From assembly GCA_937995275.1 (NCBI GenBank), contig CALKKN010000351.1:1-11272 (forward strand): a DNA stretch of 11,272 nucleotides, read 5' to 3'. This document shows, piece by piece, positions 1 to 6,851 of the stretch. The position numbers and the translations under genes were made by a program. This DNA is from an uncultured Lysobacterales bacterium. Lineage in GTDB: Bacteria > Pseudomonadota > Gammaproteobacteria > Xanthomonadales > SZUA-36. Within the stretch, counting starts at the first letter, position 1; every line of letters starts with the position of its first letter. Below the pieces are notes generated by a model. It saw only the letters and a list, made by a program, of their open reading frames with translations. It had not been told where the DNA came from and did not search any database.

Positions 1-1
1 C

Positions 2-712
2 ACGGCTGCCCTCCACGCCCCGCACGTCGGGATTTACGACGACAGCGAGTTTTTCAGGATCAACGTGCAAGGCACGAAAATCGTCTTTCGGGCCGCACTC
101 GACTGCGGCGTACGGAAACTGGTGTTCACCAGCACCACCGCACTGTACGGCTTTGCAGCCCGGCACCCGGAAGCAGCGGTCTGGATCGACGAGACAACCG
201 TACCCGAACCCAGGTCGATCTATCACCGAACCAAGCTCGAAGCGGAGCAGTTTCTGCAAGCCGAGGCCAGCCCGAACCTGCAGGTGACGACCCTCCGAAT
301 GTCCCGGTGTTTCCCCGAGCCCGCTCCGCTGATGGCCCTGTATCGGCTGCATCGGGGTGTCGATGCGCGCGATGTCGCCGAGGGGCACCGACTTGCCCTG
401 GACGAGTCAGCAGAAAACTACAGGATGTTCATTCTGTCCGGGGCGACGCCATTCCAACAGACGGACTGCAGGGCCCTGAAACGGTCTGCCCGTCAGGTGC
501 TTCTCGAACGATGCCCTTCGATCTGTGAACTCTTCGAGTCCCGCCGCTGGCCGCTGCCCGATTCCATTGACCGGGTGTACGGCTCGTCGGCAGCGCAGCA
601 TGTTCTCGGCTGGACTCCGCGGTACGGATTCGAGGAAGTCGTTCATCTGCTGGACGCACAGATTCCGGAGGTGCTCCCCGAACCGGCCGGCGTAACTTCG
701 ATCACCGAATAG
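2..712 (+). CDS. NAD(P)-dependent epimerase/dehydratase (extended SDR), 5' end missing
   Basis: This is the C-terminal 236 residues of an extended short-chain dehydrogenase/reductase, a family that oxidises, reduces or epimerises sugars, sterols and related alcohols with NAD(P). The frame is open to the left edge, so the N-terminal Rossmann glycine motif lies outside the window. Visible family marks are the HxAA-like start (TAALHAP), FFRINVQGT followed by an alanine-rich helix, the strand VRKLVFTSTTALYG carrying the active-site Ser/Thr, and the catalytic YxxxK as YHRTK (Tyr codon at 221, Lys codon at 233). A later DARDVAEGHRLAL stretch is typical of the substrate-domain boundary in this family. 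The GTG at 65 lies inside the conserved NVQGT motif and is not the true start. The substrate cannot be told from the sequence. The gene converges on the S9 peptidase gene. Confidence 0.85.
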   Translation, partial: TAALHAPHVGIYDDSEFFRINVQGTKIVFRAALDCGVRKLVFTSTTALYGFAARHPEAAVWIDETTVPEPRSIYHRTKLEAEQFLQAEASPNLQVTTLRMSRCFPEPAPLMALYRLHRGVDARDVAEGHRLALDESAENYRMFILSGATPFQQTDCRALKRSARQVLLERCPSICELFESRRWPLPDSIDRVYGSSAAQHVLGWTPRYGFEEVVHLLDAQIPEVLPEPAGVTSITE

Positions 713-718
713 GCGTTC

Positions 719-784
719 CTGCCGTGTTGAGCGGCACGATTCAGGGACCCTCTGCCAAGTCAGGGCAGGCCGCCGGCCCTCGAC
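719..784. terminator. Possible hairpins between convergent genes
   Basis: The 71-bp gap between the two convergent stop codons holds two weak inverted repeats. TGCCG (720-724) can pair with CGGCA (732-736). GTCAGGGC (759-766) can pair with GCCCT plus GAC (776-784) across one bulged C. Neither is followed by a clear T-run on either strand, so a factor-independent terminator is only a possibility. Confidence 0.22.
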
Positions 785-2865
785 TAGTTGCCGGAGAGCG
801 TGCCCGACAGTCCCGGTACGTACTCACCGCCGTGCGGAATCTCGATGCTCGAGTTCGTGAAGTCGTCGCCGAGTTCCTGGTACCGGCCGCCCTGGCACTC
901 GGCCAGGAACGCCTCGGCCACGGCGAAGAATGACAGGTTGTTTTCCGGCTTCTGGAAACCGTGGCCTTCGTCGGGATACAGGACGTAGGTCACCGGTATG
1001 TCCTTGCGCTTCATCGCTTCGACAATCTGGTCCGACTCCGCCTGTTTGACCCGGGGGTCGTTGGCGCCCTGGCCGATCAGGAGCGGTTTGGTGATGTTGT
1101 CGACATGGGTCAGCGGCGACCGCTCCTTCAGCAGCGATTGGCCTTTCTCGGTCTCGAGATCGCCGATGGCGCGGGCGAAAATCTTGCGGTAGCTCTCCCA
1201 GTAGGGCGGGATGGACTCCATCAGGGTCACGAGGTTGGAGGGGCCGACAATGTCGACGCCGCAACTGAACTCCTCGGGCGTGAAGGTGAGGCCGACGAGC
1301 GTTGCATACCCGCCGTAACTGCCGCCCATGATCGCAACCTGGTCGGCCGTGGTAATGTCCTGTTCGACCGCCCAGTTCTTCGCGTCGAGAAGATCGTCAT
1401 GCATGGCGCCGGCCCATTCCTCGTTGCCGGCATTCAGGAAGGATTTGCCGAAGCCCGTCGAAGACCGGAAATTGACCTGCAGCACGCCGTAGCCGCGGTT
1501 GGCGAGCCATTGCACGATCGGTGCATAGCCATAGGTGTCCCGGCCCCAGGGTCCGCCGTGGACCAGCATGACCAGCGGCACCGGGGTCGCCGGACGCCCG
1601 TCGCCATCCGGGTCGGATTCCGTGGGCACCGTGAGGTAGCTCACGAGATCCTTGCCGTCGCGGGACTTGATGACCTCGCCGTGCATCTTCGCCAGCGTGT
1701 AGTCGTCGAGCGCGGGGTTGGTCACGAAGAGTTCGTCCAGCTCGCCGGTGGTGGTGTCGAAGACCTTGTAAATCGGCGAACTGTCGCTTTCGTCCGTGTA
1801 GACCGTCCAGTACCGGTTGTCCAGCGACTGCGCCAGGACCTGGGACCCGCCGGTGAGCTGGCTGTTCAAGCGGTCGATGATCTCGACGAACTCGAGGCCC
1901 AGCGCGTGGTAAACGGGCCGGATCATGTCCAGGGCATAGGCGACGGGTTTGTGTGAGCGCGGATCGATCAACACACTGGTGATGTCGACGCCCTCGGATT
2001 CCGCAATGATGTCGACGGACATGTCGCCAAGGTCGAGGTGCACCAGTGCGGCCGTGTCGCGGTTCCGGCTGTCGAGCATGTACACGCCCTGGTTCTGCTC
2101 GTCGAAACCGAGGATGGTCGTGGTTTGTGCGTCCTCGAAGGGCACCTCGAACAGCGGCTGCCATTCGTCGTCGCTCCAGCTGAGCACATTGAAGCCGCCG
2201 CTTGGTGTCGGCTCGGTCGCCAGCCGGACATTGAGATCGTGGTCGACCATGATCGAGGCCAGGCCGTTGTTTTCGGCCAGCAGTTCACGCTCGCCGGTGG
2301 CAAGGTTCACCCGATACAGGTCATGCCATTTGGGGTCGCGGTCGTTCATGCCCACCAGGACGACGCCTGGAACGCGCTCACTCTGTGCGGCCATTTGCGC
2401 CTGCACGCCCTCGTACGGCGACAGGTCGGTAATCTCGCCGCTCGCGAGATCCACGCTGTACAAATGCCAGTTCTCGTCGCCGCCCTCGTCCCGAATGTAG
2501 AGCACATGTTCGCTGTCCAGCGCCCAGAAATGCGCGGGGATGCCGCGGCCCGTGTCGTTCGTGATGGGTCGAACGCTGTCAAAATCGCCGCGCTCGCCCA
2601 CCCAGAGATTCATGACGCCGTCCAGGGGCGCGCGGAAGCTCATCTTCGTTCCGTCCGGACTCAATCGGCCCTGGAACCGCATGGGGTTGCCGAACAGGAC
2701 GGTCCGTTCGATCAGCGGCGGAGGTGAGGATGTGGCGGCCTCTGCGGTGTCGGTGTCCGGTGACAACTCCGGCTCACCGGCTGTCGATGACGGGGACTGG
2801 GTGTCACATCCCGGCAGGATCAGGACGGCAAGAAGCAACAGGATGGCGTTCGGTATTCGGCTCAT
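784..2865 (-). CDS. S9 family prolyl-oligopeptidase-type peptidase, lipoprotein
   Basis: A 693-residue serine peptidase of clan SC, family S9, expected to cut short peptides at the cell envelope. The N-terminus has a short basic start, a leucine-rich core and a lipobox (LPGC, Cys at residue 19), followed by a Ser/Thr/Glu/Pro-rich linker, so it is a predicted lipoprotein. Residues about 55-400 look like the beta-propeller that screens substrates (recurring SPDG, DLASGE, NLATGE and TTTGE turns). The alpha/beta-hydrolase domain follows, with HGGPWG (oxyanion region), nucleophile Ser516 in GGSYGG, Asp603 in GANDPR and His635 in DEGHGF, giving a complete triad in the right order. An ATG 17 codons upstream (2916) is also in frame but would push the signal peptide inward, so the ATG at 2865 was chosen; GGA lies about 9 bases ahead of it. 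The M1 peptidase gene lies upstream on the same strand. Substrate preference cannot be read from the sequence. Confidence 0.93.
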   Translation of the reverse strand: MSRIPNAILLLLAVLILPGCDTQSPSSTAGEPELSPDTDTAEAATSSPPPLIERTVLFGNPMRFQGRLSPDGTKMSFRAPLDGVMNLWVGERGDFDSVRPITNDTGRGIPAHFWALDSEHVLYIRDEGGDENWHLYSVDLASGEITDLSPYEGVQAQMAAQSERVPGVVLVGMNDRDPKWHDLYRVNLATGERELLAENNGLASIMVDHDLNVRLATEPTPSGGFNVLSWSDDEWQPLFEVPFEDAQTTTILGFDEQNQGVYMLDSRNRDTAALVHLDLGDMSVDIIAESEGVDITSVLIDPRSHKPVAYALDMIRPVYHALGLEFVEIIDRLNSQLTGGSQVLAQSLDNRYWTVYTDESDSSPIYKVFDTTTGELDELFVTNPALDDYTLAKMHGEVIKSRDGKDLVSYLTVPTESDPDGDGRPATPVPLVMLVHGGPWGRDTYGYAPIVQWLANRGYGVLQVNFRSSTGFGKSFLNAGNEEWAGAMHDDLLDAKNWAVEQDITTADQVAIMGGSYGGYATLVGLTFTPEEFSCGVDIVGPSNLVTLMESIPPYWESYRKIFARAIGDLETEKGQSLLKERSPLTHVDNITKPLLIGQGANDPRVKQAESDQIVEAMKRKDIPVTYVLYPDEGHGFQKPENNLSFFAVAEAFLAECQGGRYQELGDDFTNSSIEIPHGGEYVPGLSGTLSGN

Positions 2866-2896
2866 GGTTTTTGTTCCGGATGGCAGGTGGGGAGCG

Positions 2897-2902
2897 AGTT
2901 TA
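2897..2902 (-). promoter_or_regulatory. Candidate -10 element for the S9 peptidase
   Basis: On the minus strand the sequence reads TGCTAAACT, an extended -10 (TGn plus TAAACT), about 30 bases ahead of the chosen ATG at 2865. No convincing -35 hexamer is visible at 16-18 bases. If real, transcription would begin downstream of the in-frame ATG at 2916, which supports the shorter start. Confidence 0.3.
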
Positions 2903-2984
2903 GCATGCGTGTGCATGGTGGTGTGCCGAAAACCGGAATGTGCGACAGATCTGAGGGTGCCCGCCTCCCGGCGTCAACCTCTAC

Positions 2985-3023
2985 CATTCACCGTTCGGCT
3001 TCCTCACGTTGACGAGGTGAATG
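2985..3023 (-). terminator. Stem-loop just after the M1 peptidase gene
   Basis: A perfect 8-bp inverted repeat, CATTCACC (2985-2992) and GGTGAATG (3016-3023), encloses a 23-base loop. It starts 15 bases past the M1 stop codon, inside the gap before the S9 gene. There is no T-run after it on the minus strand, so it may be a rho-dependent end, an mRNA 3' stabiliser or a protein site rather than a classic terminator. Confidence 0.35.
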
Positions 3024-3038
3024 CCGCAGCCAGGGCGG

Positions 3039-5777
3039 TCACGGTCCTGTCAGCGCGGTGATGAACTCCTGGGCCCGGGCCTCGCGCAACGCCGCGCACA
3101 GACTGACCGACTCGATAGCCTGTGCCAGGGAGCGCTCATAGCCAGGAAGGTCAGCCGCCCGTGACTCGATGAATTCAGACCACTCGCCGGCGCGCTCGAC
3201 AGCGCAAAAACCCGAGCCCAGGCCAGCGAGGAATGGGCCGCGATAGGCCTCGGGGACCAACTCGGCCACCGCCTCGAAATGCTCACGAAGCCATGCATAG
3301 GTCAGATCGGTTGTCGCCTCGCGGCCCATCTGGCGGGCGAGTAGGGACAGTGGCTCGTAACCTTGAAGCTGGCCCGACAGAATGACCTCCTGGAGCCTGG
3401 CAGACAGTGCCGGATCCTCGGTCCGCGCCAGGGCCCCCAGGGCGGCGTAGCGGAACGCGCGGTCCTCGGAAGCCTTGGCCAGGTCGAGCAGGCGCTCGAA
3501 AAAGGGTGCGCCCAGGTCTTGCACACCAATGCTGAGCACCGTCTCCAGCTCCGACTGCGGCACTGAGTCGGGGTCAGGATCACCATCCAGGCCGATTCGA
3601 CGGGCGGCGCGTTCAGCCAGCGGTTCCCTGAGAGTTGCATCTCTGGCCACCACCATCAGGAAGCGCTGGATGCGGGTGTTGAGCAAGTCGGCGGCGTCGC
3701 CTTTCTCGCCGGAGAGCTGTTCATAGCGCGGTCGAGCCAGTGCACTCAGGGCTGCCTCCACTGGAGGCAACTCTTCCACACTCAATATGTTCAGCATGCT
3801 TTCGAGATTATCCAGTCCGGCCTCGACCACGTCCCAGGTGTCGTGGCTCACCAGTGACGTCATGCCGTCAACATACGTGTCGGCGGATAGTCTGCCGGCC
3901 CGGAAGGCGGCGTCCATGCTATCAGCGACAACCAGCGCCTCGGCTGCCGGCATAGTGTCCAACCCGGCGATCAGACCGCGCCACCAACTTTCATCCATGG
4001 TGAAACGGTAGTAACCCGCGCCATCGGCGTTGGGATGCAGCGCACTGGGGCAATCGGCGGCTGCCAGTGGGACGTTCTGCTGCCGCTCGTGGAGCATGGT
4101 GCACTCGCTCCTGCTTTCGTCCCCGTCCCTGTAGGTGACGCACATCGGCACCAGCCACTGGCTGCTTTCGGGGTTGATGTCAGAGCCCAGTGGCGCATAG
4201 CGCGACTGGCGGACCTGCATGGTGGGCGAGGCTGCCGTTTCACAGTTGACCGTGATTTCGAGCAGGGGAACGCCCGGCTGTTCGATGTAGGAATTGAAGG
4301 CGGCTTCAATTTCTGCGCGGGCCGATCCCTCGGCGACCGAGGCGATAAAATCTCCGGCATCGGCGACGCCGTCCGCGTAGCGCTCCATGTGCAAGCGGAT
4401 ACCGTCCTGAAAAGCCTTCTCGCCGGTATAGCGCTCGAGCATGGCCAGCACACCGCCGCCTTTCCGGTAAGTGATGCTGTCGAATGCATCTGCGATGGTG
4501 TCGTTGTGGGTGACGGGTTCGCGAATCTGGCGCGCGGCAGCCAACGAGTCCTCGGTCATGGCTCCGAGGGCGCCCTTCAGGGTAGACCGGTCGAACTCGC
4601 CTTCCGGCCAGAACTGCTGCGCAGCCTTGTACATGATCCACGTGGCGAAAGATTCGTTGAGCCAGATGTCGTTCCACCACTCTGGGGTGACCAGATCGCC
4701 GAACCACATGTGCCCAAGTTCGTGCGCGTGCACCGCGGCATGCCTGCGGCGCTGGTCCAGCGCTGCCGATTTGTCCATCAACAGCAGATATTCGTCATAG
4801 GTGATGGCGCCGGCGTTTTCCATGGCGCCGCCGAAGGCGGTCGGCACGGCGATCAGATCCAGCTTGCGATAGGGATACTCGGTGCCGAAGTACTCCTCCA
4901 GGACACTCAGAATGCCGGTGGTGTTCTCCAGCGCGTAGGCCAACTTGCCGCCCTGGCCGCGGGCGGCAAGGCCGCGCAGGGGCAGTCCGCGGGCCCGGAT
5001 CTCATTGGGTGGGATTTCACCGTGATCTATAAGATCGTAGGGACCTACCGCAAAGGCCAGCAGGTAAGTGGGAAGCGGGCGGGTTGTCTCGAAAGTGCGA
5101 CGCGTGAAGCCGTTTCCCAGATCCTCGGCGGAGCGTTCCGGTGAATTTGTAATGGCAACATCGCCGGTGGAGCTGATCAGTGCAATGTCAAAAGGTACCT
5201 TGAAACGGGGTTCATCGAAGCCGGGAAAAACCTGCCGGGCCGCGACCGGCTGAAACTGTGTGGCGGCATAGGCATCTGCGCCCCGCTCGACGCGAAACAG
5301 CGCGTTGGGTTGGCTACTGAATTCCGCGGACCAGGCCATGTTCAGGGTCAGCGGGCCAGGTCCCGCGGCCTCTTCGAGCGCCAGTCGGGCAACACCGGAG
5401 GCGTGTCGTTCCTCGTAGCCGGCATCGATACGGGAACCTGTGCTGTCGGCCAGCCAGGCTTCGCTGACGTCCAGTCCCTTGCCGTGCAGCCAGAGGCCCG
5501 AAATTTCTTCTGTGGCGTCGAGATCGATCGCCACGGTCCCTCTGAACCGCTCCTGGCGTGGGTCAATATGGAGTTCCAGCCGATAGCGCGCGGGAGCTAC
5601 AGGTTGCTGAAGACGGCCCACCGGAGGCTCGAGCTGTTCTGCCGAAGACCGGACTGACGGATCGGGTTCGGGCACCCGCTGAGCGTCTTCCGGCTGGCCG
5701 GACTCGGAGCAGGCAGAAAGCAGGAAGAAGGCAACAAGCCAGCAGATGATGCCTACTTTAGTTGTGGTTGTATTCAC
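3039..5777 (-). CDS. M1 family zinc aminopeptidase, lipoprotein
   Basis: A 912-residue gluzincin aminopeptidase (family M1, aminopeptidase N type) that removes N-terminal residues from peptides. From the GTG at 5777 the protein begins with a short Thr/Lys start, a hydrophobic core and a lipobox (LSAC), so an envelope lipoprotein is expected. The N-terminal beta domain is followed by the substrate-recognition motif GAMEN (residues 317-321), zinc motif HELGH (His352, Glu353, His356), third ligand Glu375 in WLNESF exactly 18 residues later, and the transition-state Tyr437 in ITYRKGG. The remaining 400 or so residues match an ERAP1-like helical C-terminal domain. GTG is preferred because GAGGGAG lies 5 bases ahead and places the signal peptide at the N-terminus; an in-frame ATG at 5804 and an open frame to 5945 lack this support. 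The length is normal for the family. The S9 lipoprotein peptidase lies downstream on the same strand. Confidence 0.93.
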   Translation of the reverse strand: MNTTTTKVGIICWLVAFFLLSACSESGQPEDAQRVPEPDPSVRSSAEQLEPPVGRLQQPVAPARYRLELHIDPRQERFRGTVAIDLDATEEISGLWLHGKGLDVSEAWLADSTGSRIDAGYEERHASGVARLALEEAAGPGPLTLNMAWSAEFSSQPNALFRVERGADAYAATQFQPVAARQVFPGFDEPRFKVPFDIALISSTGDVAITNSPERSAEDLGNGFTRRTFETTRPLPTYLLAFAVGPYDLIDHGEIPPNEIRARGLPLRGLAARGQGGKLAYALENTTGILSVLEEYFGTEYPYRKLDLIAVPTAFGGAMENAGAITYDEYLLLMDKSAALDQRRRHAAVHAHELGHMWFGDLVTPEWWNDIWLNESFATWIMYKAAQQFWPEGEFDRSTLKGALGAMTEDSLAAARQIREPVTHNDTIADAFDSITYRKGGGVLAMLERYTGEKAFQDGIRLHMERYADGVADAGDFIASVAEGSARAEIEAAFNSYIEQPGVPLLEITVNCETAASPTMQVRQSRYAPLGSDINPESSQWLVPMCVTYRDGDESRSECTMLHERQQNVPLAAADCPSALHPNADGAGYYRFTMDESWWRGLIAGLDTMPAAEALVVADSMDAAFRAGRLSADTYVDGMTSLVSHDTWDVVEAGLDNLESMLNILSVEELPPVEAALSALARPRYEQLSGEKGDAADLLNTRIQRFLMVVARDATLREPLAERAARRIGLDGDPDPDSVPQSELETVLSIGVQDLGAPFFERLLDLAKASEDRAFRYAALGALARTEDPALSARLQEVILSGQLQGYEPLSLLARQMGREATTDLTYAWLREHFEAVAELVPEAYRGPFLAGLGSGFCAVERAGEWSEFIESRAADLPGYERSLAQAIESVSLCAALREARAQEFITALTGP

Positions 5778-5782
5778 AGGCG

Positions 5783-5789
5783 CTCCCTC
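5783..5789 (-). promoter_or_regulatory. Ribosome binding site fixing the GTG start of the M1 peptidase
   Basis: The minus strand reads GAGGGAG five bases before GTG at 5777. This strong Shine-Dalgarno match decides the start in favour of GTG over the upstream in-frame ATG at 5804. Confidence 0.7.
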
Positions 5790-5900
5790 TGATTGGCGCA
5801 ACATGTTAGCAGAATGAAATTTATGGCGCGGGCACAGCCAACGAGGGCCTGTCTGACAACCTGCCCCTGCCCTTCGACGAAAAATGGAGTCATGTTTGGA

Positions 5901-5921
5901 TCGCAGGCAGGTCACCTGCGA
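5901..5921. repeat. 7-bp inverted repeat in the gap upstream of the M1 gene
   Basis: TCGCAGG (5901-5907) and CCTGCGA (5915-5921) form a perfect inverted repeat around a 7-base spacer. A second overlapping palindrome, GCAGGT-C-ACCTGC, sits in the same place. It lies about 125 bases upstream of the M1 start and about 120 bases past the glutathione S-transferase stop. It could be an operator or the tail hairpin of the transferase transcript. The rest of the 265-bp gap (5778-6042) shows no gene I can support. Confidence 0.35.
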
Positions 5922-6042
5922 CCCGTTACGGACAGGTGCCGCCACCGTTGCGAAACCGCCAGGGCCATCATCCCCAGGCCGGCGATGCGTCGGTCGTCAT
6001 AGCGGTGGCAGGCTGCTGAACCGGTCCGTTTTGCGGAAGCGT

Positions 6043-6648
6043 CTAGAGGCCTTCGAAAAACCGCGCCGCCTGTGCCGCGGGGCGCTCCATCAGGCGGCGC
6101 AGGTAGGCTTCGAGCTTGCCTTCGAGGGACAGCAAATCGGCCTGCACACCGATGCGCAGCACGTAGGCGGCGCAAATGTCGGCGATGGAGAATTCGCCGC
6201 CGATGTAGCCGTCGCGCGATACGCTGGCCGCGAACGTTGTCAGGCGCGGTTGCAGCGGCCCGGCCCACAGTTCAGCCCAGGCTGGTTCCACGAACCCCAG
6301 TTTTGCAAGGTAGTACAGCACCACCGGCGTTTCGAGCGTTGTGCCGGCGAGGCTGATCGTCTGCCAGAAACGGTCCCGGGCAGGCTGCCCGGCGGGGATG
6401 AGGCCGGCTTCGGGATGGCGCTCGGCGAGCGCGAGGCAGATTGCGGTGGATTCGATCAGCGTCTGGCCGTCCAGTTCGGCGGTCGGCACCTGCTGGTAAG
6501 GGTTCAGCGCCTGGTACGGCTCCGCGGTATGTTCACCTGGCTTGATCCGCGCCTCCTCGATTTCGTAACCCAGTTCATTGGCGGTCCAGCGCACCTTGCC
6601 GCTGCGGTCGACGTCGGCGAAGGACCAGATCCTGATGTGTCGGCTCAT
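6043..6648 (-). CDS. Glutathione S-transferase family protein
   Basis: A 201-residue cytosolic glutathione S-transferase homologue, the normal length for the family. The N-terminal thioredoxin-like domain begins IRIWSFADVDRSGKVRW, the usual first strand and helix where the Ser/Cys/Tyr that activates glutathione sits (Ser9 or Ser16 are candidates). The cis-proline loop is QVPTAEL (Val54-Pro55) and the glutathione gamma-glutamyl contact is Glu66-Ser67 in TLIESTAI. The all-helical C-terminal domain contains GGEFSIADI, the N-capping box and Asp typical of the fold. The start at 6648 is backed by AAGGA 8 bases upstream; the longer open frame to 6945 runs through the divergent dehydrogenase gene and is not coding. 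The substrate is unknown; detoxification or glutathione-dependent reduction is inferred from the family only. It is divergent from the truncated dehydrogenase. Confidence 0.88.
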   Translation of the reverse strand: MSRHIRIWSFADVDRSGKVRWTANELGYEIEEARIKPGEHTAEPYQALNPYQQVPTAELDGQTLIESTAICLALAERHPEAGLIPAGQPARDRFWQTISLAGTTLETPVVLYYLAKLGFVEPAWAELWAGPLQPRLTTFAASVSRDGYIGGEFSIADICAAYVLRIGVQADLLSLEGKLEAYLRRLMERPAAQAARFFEGL

Positions 6649-6677
6649 TTCCAGTTTCCTTGCATGCGAGTATTCCG

Positions 6678-6685
6678 AGTATAGT
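6678..6685. promoter_or_regulatory. Overlapping divergent -10 candidates (AGTATAGT)
   Basis: In the 199-bp gap between divergent genes, the plus strand reads TATAGT (6680-6685) and the minus strand TATACT (6678-6683), each one base from or close to TATAAT. The minus copy lies about 30 bases ahead of the transferase ATG. A GAGTAT direct repeat with a 9-base period (6668-6673, 6677-6682) overlaps it. No strong -35 is visible on either strand, so activator dependence or coincidence are both possible. Confidence 0.35.
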
Positions 6686-6851
6686 GGCCTGCAGACCATT
6701 TGGCGCGTTCGCCGCGGTCGGCCTGGCGCTGATCCTGCCCGAACGCTGGGTGCCGTTTTCGGGCTTCGCCTATTTGCTGTTGGGGGCCGGGTTTCCGTTG
6801 ATGTGCAAGGTGCGGTCGCGGTCCGTCCCCGCCAGAGGAAAGTCGCAGTGA
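6684..6851 (+). CDS. Possible small membrane peptide overlapping the dehydrogenase start
   Basis: A 55-codon frame beginning at a GTG (an in-frame TTG at 6660 is also possible) that ends in TGA overlapping the next gene's GTG as GTGA. The product would have two hydrophobic stretches (FGAFAAVGLALIL and FSGFAYLLLGAGFPLM) and a basic tail, so a small membrane peptide or the worn C-terminus of a lost membrane protein are possible. There is no good Shine-Dalgarno site ahead of either start. I do not recognise a family. The four-base overlap is what translational coupling would look like, but could be chance in GC-rich DNA. Confidence 0.2.
   Translation: MACRPFGAFAAVGLALILPERWVPFSGFAYLLLGAGFPLMCKVRSRSVPARGKSQ
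6834..6840 (+). promoter_or_regulatory. Ribosome binding site for the dehydrogenase GTG start
   Basis: AGAGGAA lies 7 bases ahead of GTG at 6848. It supports starting the protein with the membrane anchor instead of at the in-frame ATG at 6980, where the enzyme core begins. Confidence 0.6.

Noticed and set aside
961..1956. A 331-codon plus-strand frame opposite the S9 peptidase
   Set aside because: Antisense shadow of the catalytic and propeller domains, with no family resemblance.
4035..5144. A 369-codon plus-strand frame opposite the M1 peptidase
   Set aside because: It lies wholly within the peptidase catalytic domain in antisense and shows no recognisable motif.
5778..5945. N-terminal extension of the M1 peptidase
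   Set aside because: It would bury the lipoprotein signal 56 residues in. The GTG at 5777 has a strong Shine-Dalgarno site.
5912..6268. A 118-codon minus-strand frame ending in the gap upstream of the M1 gene
   Set aside because: Most of it is an alternate frame of the transferase gene, and the tail in the gap resembles no family.
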